Origin: Sphingobacterium haloxyli
GTDB lineage: Bacteria; Bacteroidota; Bacteroidia; Sphingobacteriales; Sphingobacteriaceae
Reading direction: 5' to 3'
Assembly (NCBI RefSeq): GCF_002980525.1
Contig: NZ_PVBQ01000003.1
Location: forward strand, 62,001 to 126,000
Length of the DNA stretch: 64,000 nucleotides
Both the position numbers and the translations under genes were made by a program. Below the pieces are notes generated by a model. It searched no databases. It saw only the letters and a list, made by a program, of their open reading frames with translations, and was not told the DNA's origin. Shown piece after piece: positions 16,307-25,030 of this stretch. Positions within the stretch are counted from its first letter, which is position 1. Each line of letters begins with the position of its first letter.

Positions 16307-16612
16307 TCACACTTTGATTTCCACTTCAACACCCGAAGGTAGTTCAAGTTTCATCAACGCATCAACGGTTTTAGAGTTGGACGAGTAGATGTCCAATAAT
16401 CTTTTATAAGCACACAATTGGAATTGCTCACGTGCTTTCTTGTTAACGTGTGGTGAACGCAAAACCGTATAGATCTTTTTCTCTGTAGGCAATGGGATAG
16501 GACCACTGACAACTGCACCTGTAGGTTTTACCGTTTTTACGATTTTCTCAGCCGACTTGTCTACCAAGTTGTAATCGTAAGATTTCAATTTAATTCTGAT
16601 TCTTTGGCTCAT
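16307..16612 (-). CDS. rpsJ: 30S ribosomal protein S10
   Basis: Component of the 30S head, 101 aa, full length. [18 protein letters not shown] is the canonical N-terminus, followed by [28 protein letters not shown]. It is the last gene of the str operon here. In many Bacteroidetes the S10/spc genes (rplC onward) would continue, but a terminator lies 20 bases past the stop. A hairpin (16631-16664) lies in the fusA-rpsJ gap. Confidence 0.98.
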   Translation of the reverse strand: MSQRIRIKLKSYDYNLVDKSAEKIVKTVKPTGAVVSGPIPLPTEKKIYTVLRSPHVNKKAREQFQLCAYKRLLDIYSSNSKTVDALMKLELPSGVEVEIKV

Positions 16613-16630
16613 TTTTATTTGTTTAAATAT

Positions 16631-16664
16631 GACTGCTGATTAGAGCTATTCACAACCAGCAGTC
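16631..16664 (-). other. Intercistronic hairpin between fusA and rpsJ
   Basis: GACTGCTG (16631-16638) and CAGCAGTC (16657-16664) form an 8-bp stem. There is no T-run. It may be an mRNA-processing or stability element in the operon. Confidence 0.5.
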
Positions 16665-16676
16665 GGTAAATTATAA

Positions 16677-18800
16677 TTAATCTTCGATAGCTTTGATCTT
16701 ACCTTTAGATTTAGCGATTACATCGTCCTGTACGTTACGAGGTGCTTCTGCATAGTGATCAAACTCCATAGTAGAAGTTGCACGGCCAGAAGTAATCGTA
16801 CGTAACTGCGTTACATAACCGAACATCTCTGAAAGCGGAACGTGTGCTTTGATAACTTGTGCGCTACCGCGTGAGTCCAAACCTTGCATTTGACCACGAC
16901 GACGGTTTAAATCGCCCATTACGTCACCCATGTTTTCTTCTGGAGTCAAGACTTCTACCTTCATGATAGGCTCCATCAAAACAGGAGAACATTTAGGTAA
17001 TGCATTACGGTATGCCATCTTAGCAGCTAATTCGAATGATAAAGAGTCAGAGTCAACCGCGTGGAACGAACCATCGATCAACCGAACCTTCATGCCCGAA
17101 AGTGGATAACCTGCTAATACACCATTGTTCATAGAGACTTCAAATCCTTTCTGTACCGAAGGGATGTATTCTTTTGGAATAGAACCACCTACGATTTCAT
17201 TGACGAACTGAAGCGGCGATTTAGTCGGGTCAAAATCTTCATCAGCAGGTGAAACCACTACTTTAATGTCTGCAAATTTACCGCGACCACCAGATTGTTT
17301 TTTGTACACTTCGCGGTGTTCTGTCGTTCCGTTGATAGACTCTTTGTAAGCTACTTGTGGAGCACCTTGGTTAACTTCCACCTTGAATTCGCGCTTTAAA
17401 CGGTCGATCAAAATGTCCAAGTGAAGCTCACCCATACCAGAGATAACGGTTTGACCTGTCTCATCATCCGATTTAACAACGAATGTAGGATCTTCTTCTG
17501 CTAGTTTTCCCAACGCAATACCTAATTTATCGACATCAGCCTGTGTTTTAGGTTCGATCGCCAAACCGATAACGGGCTCAGGGAATACCATAGACTCTAA
17601 AACGATAGGGTTCTTTTCGTCACAAAGGGTATCACCGGTTTTGATATCTTTAAAACCAACTACCGCACCGATATCACCAGCGCCGATTTTCTCAATAGGA
17701 TTTTGTTTGTTCGCGTGCATTTGGAAGATACGCGAGATACGCTCTTTGTTGCCAGAACGGGTGTTCAAAACATAAGAACCAGCATCTAATGTACCAGAGT
17801 AAGCACGAACAAAACATAGACGGCCTACGAATGGATCGGTAGCAATTTTAAATCCTAATGCAGCGAAAGGTTCTGCTTCAGAAGGTTTGCGGGAAATTTC
17901 CTCTCCGTTACGTGGGTCGGTACCTTTAACGGCTTCCACATCCAATGGCGAAGGCAATAATTCCATTACCAAATTGAGCATTGTCTGTACACCCTTGTTT
18001 TTGAAAGATGAGCCACACACCATTGGTACGATAGCATTGTCTAGTACAGCACTACGTAGAGCGTTAAGGATTTCGCGCTCCGTCAATGAATTCGGATCAT
18101 CAAAGAACTTCTCCATCAACGACTCGTCATAAGAAGCAACAGCTTCTAATAATTTCTCGCGATACTCTGCTACCTCGTCTGCCATATCGTCTGGAATAGG
18201 TACTTCGGTAAAGGTCATACCTTTATCTTCTGTGTTCCAAACAATACCGCGGTTGTTGATCAAGTCAACCACACCTTTGAAATCGTCTTCGGCACCGATT
18301 GGCAATTGCAATGCAACCGCCTCAGAACCCAACATTTCTTTTACCTGTTTTACAACTTTCAAGAAATCAGCACCGGAACGGTCCATTTTATTAACGAAAC
18401 CGATACGAGGTACTTTGTATCCATCAGCTAGACGCCAGTTTGTTTCTGACTGAGGCTCGACGCCATCAACTGCGGAAAACAAGAATACTAACCCGTCCAA
18501 TACACGTAATGACCGGTTTACCTCGACAGTAAAGTCAACGTGACCAGGGGTGTCAATAACGTTTACTTGGTACTTCTTGTCGCGGTAGTTCCAGAAGACC
18601 GTAGTTGCAGCAGAAGTAATCGTGATACCACGCTCAGCTTCTTGCGCCATCCAGTCCATCGTAGAGGCACCTTCGTGCACTTCTCCGATTTTGTGGTTAA
18701 CACCAGAGTAGAATAGAATACGCTCTGTTGTTGTTGTTTTACCGGCATCAATGTGAGCAGCGATACCGATGTTTCTTACTAAACTTAAATCTTTTGCCAT
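16677..18800 (-). CDS. fusA: Elongation factor G
   Basis: Translocation GTPase of 707 aa. The start is the ATG at 18800 ([20 protein letters not shown]); a 10-residue upstream extension in the open frame is unlike EF-G. The P-loop is AHIDAGKT (15-22). The switch and G motifs DTPGHVDF and NKMDRSG are present, and so are domain IV ([18 protein letters not shown]) and domain V to the end. It is third in the rpsL-rpsG-fusA-rpsJ operon. Confidence 0.98.
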   Translation of the reverse strand: MAKDLSLVRNIGIAAHIDAGKTTTTERILFYSGVNHKIGEVHEGASTMDWMAQEAERGITITSAATTVFWNYRDKKYQVNVIDTPGHVDFTVEVNRSLRVLDGLVFLFSAVDGVEPQSETNWRLADGYKVPRIGFVNKMDRSGADFLKVVKQVKEMLGSEAVALQLPIGAEDDFKGVVDLINNRGIVWNTEDKGMTFTEVPIPDDMADEVAEYREKLLEAVASYDESLMEKFFDDPNSLTEREILNALRSAVLDNAIVPMVCGSSFKNKGVQTMLNLVMELLPSPLDVEAVKGTDPRNGEEISRKPSEAEPFAALGFKIATDPFVGRLCFVRAYSGTLDAGSYVLNTRSGNKERISRIFQMHANKQNPIEKIGAGDIGAVVGFKDIKTGDTLCDEKNPIVLESMVFPEPVIGLAIEPKTQADVDKLGIALGKLAEEDPTFVVKSDDETGQTVISGMGELHLDILIDRLKREFKVEVNQGAPQVAYKESINGTTEHREVYKKQSGGRGKFADIKVVVSPADEDFDPTKSPLQFVNEIVGGSIPKEYIPSVQKGFEVSMNNGVLAGYPLSGMKVRLIDGSFHAVDSDSLSFELAAKMAYRNALPKCSPVLMEPIMKVEVLTPEENMGDVMGDLNRRRGQMQGLDSRGSAQVIKAHVPLSEMFGYVTQLRTITSGRATSTMEFDHYAEAPRNVQDDVIAKSKGKIKAIED

Positions 18801-18812
18801 TTTGTTTTTAAA

Positions 18813-18897
18813 TGAAATTACACAGATCAAAAAAGGATTACACAGATTTCAATTATATCCATCTGTGTAATCCTTTATAGCTGTGTAATCAATTTCA
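18813..18897. repeat. Nested inverted repeats of an ATTACACAG motif in the rpsG-fusA gap
   Basis: An inner hairpin has AAAGGATTACACAGAT (18832-18847) perfectly paired with ATCTGTGTAATCCTTT (18861-18876). It is enclosed by TGAAATTACACAG (18813-18825) and CTGTGTAATCAATTTCA (18881-18897). The unit ATTACACAG thus occurs four times, in both orientations, filling nearly the whole 102-base gap. It resembles interspersed repeats I associate with Bacteroidetes genomes (ATCTGTGTAATCC-type), but the copy number here is unknown. In the mRNA it would form a very stable hairpin between rpsG and fusA. Confidence 0.7.
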
Positions 18898-18902
18898 TGA
18901 TA

Positions 18903-19370
18903 TTAAAATCTGAAGTGTGAGAACGCTTTGTTTGCTTCCGCCATTTTATGCGTATCTTCTTTCTTCTTCACAGCAGCACCTTCACCTTTAGAAGCGGAGA
19001 TGATTTCTCCCGCTAGTTTTTCACGCATCGTTTTTTCACCGCGTTTACGAGAGTAGGAGATTAACCATTTCATACCCAAAGCAATTTTACGCTCTGGACG
19101 TACTTCCATCGGAACCTGGAAGTTAGCACCACCAACACGGCGAGATTTAACTTCTACAGCAGGCATTACGTTATTCAACGCTTTTTTCCAGGTCTCTAGA
19201 CCGCTCTCTTGTGTTTTTTGTTCTACTATTTCTACTGCATCGTAAAAGATGGAATAAGCGATAGATTTTTTACCGTCTACCATCATGTTGTTTACGAAAC
19301 GTGTTACCTGAACGTCGTTAAACTTTGGATCAGGTAAAATGATTCTCTTTTTTGGTTTTGATTTTCTCAT
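18903..19370 (-). CDS. rpsG: 30S ribosomal protein S7
   Basis: Primary 16S rRNA-binding protein of the 30S head, 155 aa, full length. MRKSKPKKR and the core [15 protein letters not shown]...[16 protein letters not shown] are typical. It is second in the str operon, 19 bases after rpsL, and is followed by the nested hairpin before fusA. Confidence 0.98.
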   Translation of the reverse strand: MRKSKPKKRIILPDPKFNDVQVTRFVNNMMVDGKKSIAYSIFYDAVEIVEQKTQESGLETWKKALNNVMPAVEVKSRRVGGANFQVPMEVRPERKIALGMKWLISYSRKRGEKTMREKLAGEIISASKGEGAAVKKKEDTHKMAEANKAFSHFRF

Positions 19371-19389
19371 TTTCTTTCCCTCCGTTTAA

Positions 19390-19797
19390 TTATTTCTTAC
19401 CTTTTGCCGGAGCTGCAGCTTGTCCTGGTTTAGGACGCTTAGTTCCGTATTTAGAACGACGTTGGTTACGACCGTTAACACCAGAAGTGTCCAATGCACC
19501 ACGAATGATGTGGTAACGAACACCTGGTAAGTCTTTTACACGACCTCCACGGATTAACACGATAGAGTGCTCTTGTAAGTTGTGTCCTTCACCAGGGATA
19601 TAGGCGTTCACCTCTTTACCATTGGTAAGACGTACACGAGCTACTTTACGCATTGCTGAGTTTGGTTTTTTAGGGGTAGTAGTGTATACACGTGTACACA
19701 CACCTCTTCGCTGTGGACATGAGTCCAACGCTGGAGACTTACTCTTGTCTACCAGAGCTACTCTACCTTTTCTAACTAATTGTTGAATAGTAGGCAT
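19390..19797 (-). CDS. rpsL: 30S ribosomal protein S12
   Basis: Decoding-centre protein, 135 aa. [12 protein letters not shown] and the streptomycin-region motifs [17 protein letters not shown] and [11 protein letters not shown] are intact; the Lys residues altered in resistant mutants (KKPNS and [11 protein letters not shown]) are wild type. It is the first gene of the str operon, with a promoter at 19847-19854. Confidence 0.98.
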   Translation of the reverse strand: MPTIQQLVRKGRVALVDKSKSPALDSCPQRRGVCTRVYTTTPKKPNSAMRKVARVRLTNGKEVNAYIPGEGHNLQEHSIVLIRGGRVKDLPGVRYHIIRGALDTSGVNGRNQRRSKYGTKRPKPGQAAAPAKGKK

Positions 19798-19846
19798 TTA
19801 CCTGTTTTTGTTTTTTTAATTCGTTTAAAATTAATTTTTAAGTCTG

Positions 19847-19854
19847 CAAAGATA
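19847..19854 (-). promoter_or_regulatory. -7 box TATCTTTG of the str operon
   Basis: The minus-strand sequence TATCTTTG is a perfect TAnnTTTG box about 50 bases before the rpsL ATG. No clear -33 TTG is present at the right spacing. Confidence 0.6.
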
Positions 19855-19906
19855 GCGATTCCCTTTTGAATAATAAACAGTTACGTGTGTAAATTTTAGA
19901 AATATA

Positions 19907-20506
19907 TTAAATAGCATCTACTACATCTTCTAACGCACGACGGAGTTTGGGTTTAACGGTAGGTTGGTTAAAATCAGCGACGTCTCTACGACCGATAGCC
20001 ACAGCAAATAGTGCTGTATATCCATTGTGCCGTAACACCTTGTTGTATTCGTCCGGTTGGATGCCTTCCATGGGTGTCGAATCAATACCCATGCTGGCGC
20101 ACGCGGCGAGGAAAAACCCTAACGAAAGATAAACTTGATGCTGCATCCAGTTTTTTATACCCGCTTCACCTAGTGGTCTTACATGTTGATTATAATAATT
20201 TACGGCGCCTTCAGGTAATTTACATAGGTTTTCATTTTCAAACTTTTCTACGCTATCAATCACATTGAATACGACCAAATGGCTTGCTTGATTGATTTTT
20301 TCCAAATTGTGATACGATATCGACGCTAGTTCACTTTTTATTTGCGTGTCCGCGATGATTATGAATTTCCACGGTTGACTGTTGATAGAGGAGGGGCATA
20401 ATCGCAGGATTTCTTTTAGCTGTTGAACAACATCTTCTGATAGTTTTTCATTCGGGTTGTATTGCTTCGTGCTATACCTATTTTTAGCGATGTCTAAAAA
20501 ATGCAT
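19907..20506 (-). CDS. Nitroreductase family protein (NfsB-like)
   Basis: FMN-dependent NAD(P)H oxidoreductase of 199 aa. The N-terminal RYSTKQY FMN-phosphate-binding region and PSSINSQPWKFI are characteristic, as are the central GIDSTPMEG and the C-terminal AIGRRD. Family members reduce nitroaromatics, quinones or flavins; the physiological substrate is not evident. Its own promoter box (TAGTTTTG at 20538-20545) and the str promoter between it and rpsL suggest a separate transcript. Confidence 0.9.
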   Translation of the reverse strand: MHFLDIAKNRYSTKQYNPNEKLSEDVVQQLKEILRLCPSSINSQPWKFIIIADTQIKSELASISYHNLEKINQASHLVVFNVIDSVEKFENENLCKLPEGAVNYYNQHVRPLGEAGIKNWMQHQVYLSLGFFLAACASMGIDSTPMEGIQPDEYNKVLRHNGYTALFAVAIGRRDVADFNQPTVKPKLRRALEDVVDAI

Positions 20507-20537
20507 ACTTTGGAGTGTTGTTAATTGTTATTTTTAG

Positions 20538-20545
20538 CAAAACTA
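20538..20545 (-). promoter_or_regulatory. -7 box TAGTTTTG for the nitroreductase
   Basis: The minus-strand TAGTTTTG matches TAnnTTTG, 32 bases upstream of the nitroreductase ATG. Confidence 0.45.
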
Positions 20546-20600
20546 ATTATTTCGTCTTTTGGATGCAGATACGATATGTTCAAATAATGTAATTTCTATA

Positions 20601-20608
20601 TAACTTTG
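20601..20608 (+). promoter_or_regulatory. -7 box TAACTTTG only four bases before the GNAT start codon
   Basis: A perfect TAnnTTTG box ends at 20608 and the GNAT ATG is at 20613. If this promoter is used, the mRNA begins at or within a few bases of the start codon and is effectively leaderless. Confidence 0.5.
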
Positions 20609-20612
20609 TTTA

Positions 20613-21092
20613 ATGCTTCAGCTTGTAAAATATAAATGGGAAGATTTTCACGAGTACTGTATCTTAGTTGCGGACGATCATGTTATGAAGTACATCACTG
20701 GAAAGGGGATGTCGGAAGAACAAGCGAGAGAAAAATTTGCATCGATCATGCAGATTAATGAAGAAGATGATTTGCTAGGATATTTTAAGGTTCTTGATGA
20801 CGCCGCTGGGTTTATCGGAGACTGCAAGCTGGTAAGATATAAATATGACGGTGCTGTATTAGAGATCGGATACCTGCTTCAACAAACATTTTGGAAAAGA
20901 GGTTTTGGTACGAAAATTTGTGAAGCGCTTTTGGGACAGGCTGAAAAGATAGCCCCCTATAAAGACGTGATTGGGATTATAGATCCTGATAATATTGCGT
21001 CAAGACGACTTTTAGAAAAATTTGGCTTCGAAAGTTATTTTGTTGGCGAGGAAGGCGGAGTCTCTACAGAAAAGCTTATTTTCCGTAGGTAG
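20613..21092 (+). CDS. GNAT family N-acetyltransferase (RimJ/RimL-like)
   Basis: A 159-aa acyl-CoA-dependent acetyltransferase. The fold is visible as YITGKGMSEEQA (helix 1), the strands GYFKVLDDAAGFIGDCKL and LEIGYLLQQTFWKRGFGT (the CoA-binding motif is close to Q/RxxGxG/A), and NIASRRLLEKFGFES. The substrate is unknown. The start codon immediately follows a promoter box, suggesting a leaderless transcript; the next in-frame Met (residue 25) would remove the first strand. Confidence 0.85.
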   Translation: MLQLVKYKWEDFHEYCILVADDHVMKYITGKGMSEEQAREKFASIMQINEEDDLLGYFKVLDDAAGFIGDCKLVRYKYDGAVLEIGYLLQQTFWKRGFGTKICEALLGQAEKIAPYKDVIGIIDPDNIASRRLLEKFGFESYFVGEEGGVSTEKLIFRR

Positions 21093-21261
21093 TCATTAGG
21101 ACATGGCCATGCTCCATATAAAGCTAGGGTTCTGGACGTTTTCAAGTGCTACACTTGGCACGAGCCAAAAAAGTGACGGGTAATTAAACCCTGATCGCTT
21201 CTGGACTGTCTTAAAGATAGATATATGCGACAGCAGGTTGAACAAAAAGAAAGGAGAAACC

Positions 21262-21726
21262 ATGAAAAAGTTTACAATAATTGCCTTTGTACTGTTTTTT
21301 AGCACAGTAACCTTAACCGACACCTTTGCTCAAGGGCGAGGGAACGGAAAAAACTTTCGAAAGGAACGGAAAGAGTACGTGAAGTACATCGAGAAGCGAC
21401 AGAAAGACGCTCGTAAATATGCGAAGAAGCAAGATAAGGCTTATCATAAATATTACGAGAAACGGGAAAAGGAATACCGTAAATATGTCAAGAATCAGCG
21501 CAAGCAATATCGCGACCATGATAATTGGTATTACGGTGAGCGTTTTCATCATCGTCCGGACTACGTATATTTTCCGGAGTATCGCACTTATTATGATCCT
21601 TACCGCAGGGGGTATATTTATCGTAGGAATAGTGCATGGGTATTTGATCACGTGATGCCACGGTTTATGGTTGGGGTCAATCTTGGCCGGTTAAATGTGC
21701 AATTCATGGCTGATTTACCGCTTTAA
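21262..21726 (+). CDS. Secreted Lys/Tyr-rich protein with 11-residue tandem repeats
   Basis: A 154-aa protein of unknown function. The start is the ATG at 21262, preceded by AGGAG, and gives the signal peptide MKKFTIIAFVLFFS...TDTFA. Residues 37-80 are four consecutive hendecads with consensus K-x-Y-x-K-Y-x-x-K-x-x (KEYVKYIEKRQ, KDARKYAKKQD, KAYHKYYEKRE, KEYRKYVKNQR), predicted as a highly charged helix. The C-terminal half is Tyr/Arg/His-rich (HHRPDYVYFPEYRTYYDPYRRGYIYRR) and ends in a short hydrophobic tail. I know no named family. It could be a surface- or periplasm-located helical protein binding an acidic polymer (inference). Confidence 0.75.
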   Translation: MKKFTIIAFVLFFSTVTLTDTFAQGRGNGKNFRKERKEYVKYIEKRQKDARKYAKKQDKAYHKYYEKREKEYRKYVKNQRKQYRDHDNWYYGERFHHRPDYVYFPEYRTYYDPYRRGYIYRRNSAWVFDHVMPRFMVGVNLGRLNVQFMADLPL

Positions 21727-21749
21727 GAAAAAGCGAAGTGATGGTTCTT

Positions 21750-21776
21750 AGGGCGCACATTAAGGGGGTGCGCCCT
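21750..21776. terminator. Hairpin between the hendecad protein and rnr
   Basis: AGGGCGCAC (21750-21758) pairs with GTGCGCCCT (21768-21776). The T-run is weak (TATATA), but the position between convergent genes supports a bidirectional terminator. Confidence 0.65.
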
Positions 21777-21806
21777 ATATATAGAAAATGTCATTGCTGG
21801 CGCTTA

Positions 21807-23936
21807 CTACGACATGAGCGTAAAATCAATTTGCCTCTTTTCCAAATCTACTTTCTTAACTTTGATACGTACTTCGTCACCAAGCTGATATTTCTTTTTC
21901 TTCCGTTGACCGATGATGGCATAGTTTTTCTCATCAAGTGTATAGAAATCGTCAGTGATGTCGCGTAAGCGTACCATACCTTCACATTTGTTTTCTTGAA
22001 TTTCCACGTACATGCCCCACTCGGTGACACCCGATACGATGCCTGTATATTCTACGCCGATTTGGTCTTCCAAGTACTCGGCCTGTTTGTACTTAATGGA
22101 GGCGCGTTCTGCTTCAGCAGCCTTTTTTTCCATTTGAGAGGAATGCTCCGTCATTTTTTCGTAATGCTCCGCGTTAATTTTCTTTCCACCATCCAGATAA
22201 AATTGCAACAAACGATGTACCATCACGTCCGGATAGCGACGGATAGGCGAGGTGAAATGCGTGTAATAATCAAAAGCGAGTCCATAGTGGCTGGTACTTT
22301 TGGTTGTGTAAATAGCTTTTGCCATCGATCGGATGGCGAGTGTCGTTAACATGTTTTGCTCCTTCGTGCCTTCGATCTTTGTCAAAAGTGCATTTAGCGA
22401 TCGCGCAGCCTCTTTATCTGTTTTAATAGTGAGCTTGTGTCCAAATCGTAAAGCAAACTGGGAAAAAGTGGTCAACGTTTCCAAGTTGGGCGTATCATGG
22501 AATCGATACACAAACGTTAGCTTATTTTTACCTCTACCTTGCTTACCGATGTACTCGGCAACCTTGCGGTTGGCTAGAAGCATGAAATCCTCGATAAGCT
22601 TATGTGCATCTTTCCGCACTTTAGTATAGACGCCCAAGGGTTTTCCTTTTTCATCAAGGTGGAATTTAACCTCCTCACTTTCGAAGCTGATTGCACCGTT
22701 CTTAAATTTGCGTTCTCGCAGAATATAGGCGAGTTGATTTAGTTTTAGGATTTCGGCTGCATGATCTCCGCTTTGGGTCTCAATAACCTCTTGTGCTTCC
22801 TCGTAACTAAAACGACGATTAGAATTGATAACGGTGCGTCCAAACCACTGGTTTAATACATTTGCTTTGTCGTCCATTTCGAATACAGCGGAGAAACATA
22901 ATTTGTCCTCATGCGGGCGCAACGAACATACGCCGTTTGACAGACGTTCGGGAAGCATTGGGATCACCCGATCAACCAGGTATACGGATGTGCCCCGTTC
23001 AAAAGCTTCTTTATCTAAAAGGGAATCTGGTTGCACGTAGTGAGAAACGTCAGCGATATGGACGCCGACTTCGTAATTTCCATTATCCAATGTTTGGAAA
23101 GAGATTGCATCGTCAAAGTCTTTTGCATCGAAAGGATCTATCGTGAACGTGAGGATATCGCGAAAATCACGTCTTTTCTTTATTTCGTCATCGGATATTT
23201 GCTCTGAGATAGCGTTCGCTTCGGCCTCAACTTGAGGCGGAAAAGACAGTGGGAAGCCAAAGTCCGCGAGAATGGCGTTCATCTCCGTGTCATTCTCGCC
23301 TTTCTTACCTAGGATATTTTTCACCCTACCGATTGGATTTTTGGCATTCTTCGGCCATTCTACAATCGAGACAACAACTTTTTCTCCGTGTTGCGCGCCG
23401 TCTAGATTGTCTAGCGGGATGAATATATCGTGGATCATCTTTCGGTCGTCTGGTAGAAAAAATGCATACGATTTGGAGATGTCTATCGTTCCAGTAAAAT
23501 CTGTTTTTGCCCGTTGGATAATCTCCACTACTTCGCCCTCTCGCTTCCGGCCTTTTCGTCGTTCGTAAACGTGCACCTTTACGATGTCATTGTGTAATGC
23601 CTGCCGCAGCTTGCGAGGCGCGATATGAATGTCACTTTCAAGTTCATCCTCCGGGACGACATAAGCCGAGCCATCGGCTGTCATGTCGACCTTTCCTTGG
23701 ATGTAGACATTCAACTGGCGCAACTTAAATTTGCCCCGCTCCACTTGCAGGAATTTGCCGGATTTCGATTCGTCAGAAAGAATCTCGGCGATTGCATTTT
23801 TTGAGTCGCTTTCGCTAAGGTTAAGTTTCGCAGCTACCTGTTTGTAATTGAGTGGCGTATTATTTGATTTTTCGAATATGTCAACGATAAGATGAGTCAG
23901 TACTTCTCTGTAGGCGTTCTCTTTTTTTTGTTTCAT
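21807..23936 (-). CDS. rnr: Ribonuclease R
   Basis: 3'-5' exoribonuclease of 709 aa. An N-terminal helix-turn-helix-like region (about 1-70) is followed by two cold-shock domains (about 75-250) and the RNB catalytic domain starting near 258, with metal-binding IDPFDAKDFDDA (D267, D273, D275, D276). A C-terminal S1 domain (about 620-709) ends the protein, without the long basic tail of some homologues. It degrades structured RNA and is usually involved in RNA quality control. It is monocistronic: a long non-coding region lies upstream and a terminator downstream. Confidence 0.96.
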   Translation of the reverse strand: MKQKKENAYREVLTHLIVDIFEKSNNTPLNYKQVAAKLNLSESDSKNAIAEILSDESKSGKFLQVERGKFKLRQLNVYIQGKVDMTADGSAYVVPEDELESDIHIAPRKLRQALHNDIVKVHVYERRKGRKREGEVVEIIQRAKTDFTGTIDISKSYAFFLPDDRKMIHDIFIPLDNLDGAQHGEKVVVSIVEWPKNAKNPIGRVKNILGKKGENDTEMNAILADFGFPLSFPPQVEAEANAISEQISDDEIKKRRDFRDILTFTIDPFDAKDFDDAISFQTLDNGNYEVGVHIADVSHYVQPDSLLDKEAFERGTSVYLVDRVIPMLPERLSNGVCSLRPHEDKLCFSAVFEMDDKANVLNQWFGRTVINSNRRFSYEEAQEVIETQSGDHAAEILKLNQLAYILRERKFKNGAISFESEEVKFHLDEKGKPLGVYTKVRKDAHKLIEDFMLLANRKVAEYIGKQGRGKNKLTFVYRFHDTPNLETLTTFSQFALRFGHKLTIKTDKEAARSLNALLTKIEGTKEQNMLTTLAIRSMAKAIYTTKSTSHYGLAFDYYTHFTSPIRRYPDVMVHRLLQFYLDGGKKINAEHYEKMTEHSSQMEKKAAEAERASIKYKQAEYLEDQIGVEYTGIVSGVTEWGMYVEIQENKCEGMVRLRDITDDFYTLDEKNYAIIGQRKKKKYQLGDEVRIKVKKVDLEKRQIDFTLMS

Positions 23937-24388
23937 GTGTTTAAAATTATTGCTTGATGCTTCGCTCTTTTATAGCATCCATCGATAGGAGAGGGATACT
24001 ATAAAAGTGCGCAAGCGTATTATAGCGATATGCTCTTTATATAAACTAAGATACATAAAAAATGTTCTTTATGTTTATTTAGAATCAAAGCATTTCCTGT
24101 CTTATTTCTTATCGTTATGTTATCATTTAATTTACCAATTATAATTTATTGATAATGTTTAATTTAAAATTGATTTGTGCTAAAATATGCGTTGTCTTTA
24201 GTTTGTTTTTGACATGGTTAGAACGATTTTTTTGAAAAAACGGGATAGCAAATGTCGAACTGCTAAATTTATTAAGTTGTCTTTACATTTATTTTAGCGT
24301 AATTAAAATGCTTATTGCAAGTGTATTATATAAGTTATGTGTTTATTTTTATGTCTTTATTTTTTGGTTTTATCACGGGGTTAGTTTA
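23937..24388. other. AT-rich intergenic region upstream of rnr
   Basis: About 450 bases between the rnr start and the Fur-gene terminator. The sequence is A/T-rich with no conserved ORF, tRNA or strong hairpin that I can see. The only open frame (24308-24496, plus) is hydrophobic by A/T content and crosses the Fur terminator. It probably holds the rnr promoter and a long rnr 5' leader. Confidence 0.5.
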
Positions 24389-24425
24389 CATAAAAAAAGC
24401 TTCCCGAATTCAGAAAGCTTCTTTT
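24389..24425 (-). terminator. Terminator of the Fur-family gene
   Basis: On the minus strand, AAGCTTTC-TGAATTC-GGGAAGCTT forms a stem followed by seven T residues. Confidence 0.8.
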
Positions 24426-24449
24426 ATATAAGTATATGTTTTTTGGTAT

Positions 24450-24899
24450 TTAATCTTCTTTTTGGCAGTTTGCACATAATCCCACGGCGTTTATAGCGAG
24501 GGAATGGAGTGCGAAATGAGGAGGCAAAGTGATTTTTGGAAGCGATACTTCGTCCAAGCAAAATACGCTATTACATACCGAACATATGAAGTGGATATGT
24601 TGATCGTGATGGTGGTTTTCGGTGCAGTTAGAAGTGCACATTGCATAGGTCGCTGTACCATTTAAATCGAATATTTTATGGACAATTCCTTTCTCTTCAA
24701 AGCTCGATAATATGCGATATAGTGTTACCCTATCAATATCTTTTCCTACAATTTTTTCTAAATCAGGCTGTGATATGGCTGCATTTTTGTGCGTTATTTC
24801 TTCTAAGACACGCAACCTTTGGGAGGTTACTTTGAGGCCGTTTTCCCGGAGAAGGTCCGGAAATTCCTGTGTGTTTTGTTCTTTTTTTCCATTCGTCAT
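24450..24899 (-). CDS. Fur-family metal-responsive repressor
   Basis: A 149-aa DNA-binding regulator. The winged-helix N-terminus contains LRENGLKVTSQRLRVLEEI and the recognition region DRVTLYRILSSFEEKG. The metal-binding C-terminus has HHHDQHIHF and two CxxC zinc-structural pairs (CSVC and CANC). It could be Fur, Zur or PerR; the Zur group is plausible because of the short His/Cys-rich tail, but ligands alone do not decide. Targets are unknown, and no Fur-type operator could be confirmed nearby. Confidence 0.9.
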   Translation of the reverse strand: MTNGKKEQNTQEFPDLLRENGLKVTSQRLRVLEEITHKNAAISQPDLEKIVGKDIDRVTLYRILSSFEEKGIVHKIFDLNGTATYAMCTSNCTENHHHDQHIHFICSVCNSVFCLDEVSLPKITLPPHFALHSLAINAVGLCANCQKED

Positions 24900-24974
24900 G
24901 ATAGCCGTAAAGTTACGAATTTTATAGTCTTTTTTACCTCAAAAAGAGTGCAGATCAACCGGATTGGAGACTCA

Positions 24975-25012
24975 TAAAAAAAGCCTCTCCAGATAAAACG
25001 GGAGAGGCTTTC
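24975..25012 (-). terminator. Terminator of the small transaldolase gene
   Basis: On the minus strand, AAAGCCTCTCC pairs with GGAGAGGCTTT around a 10-base loop and is followed by a run of T residues. It lies 19 bases past the stop of the aldolase gene. Confidence 0.9.
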
Positions 25013-25030
25013 ATCATGAAATATATTATT

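Noticed and set aside
24308-24496. 62-aa plus-strand ORF rich in Phe and Tyr
   Set aside because: A/T-rich sequence, crosses the Fur-gene terminator and the Fur coding end; no family and no promoter.
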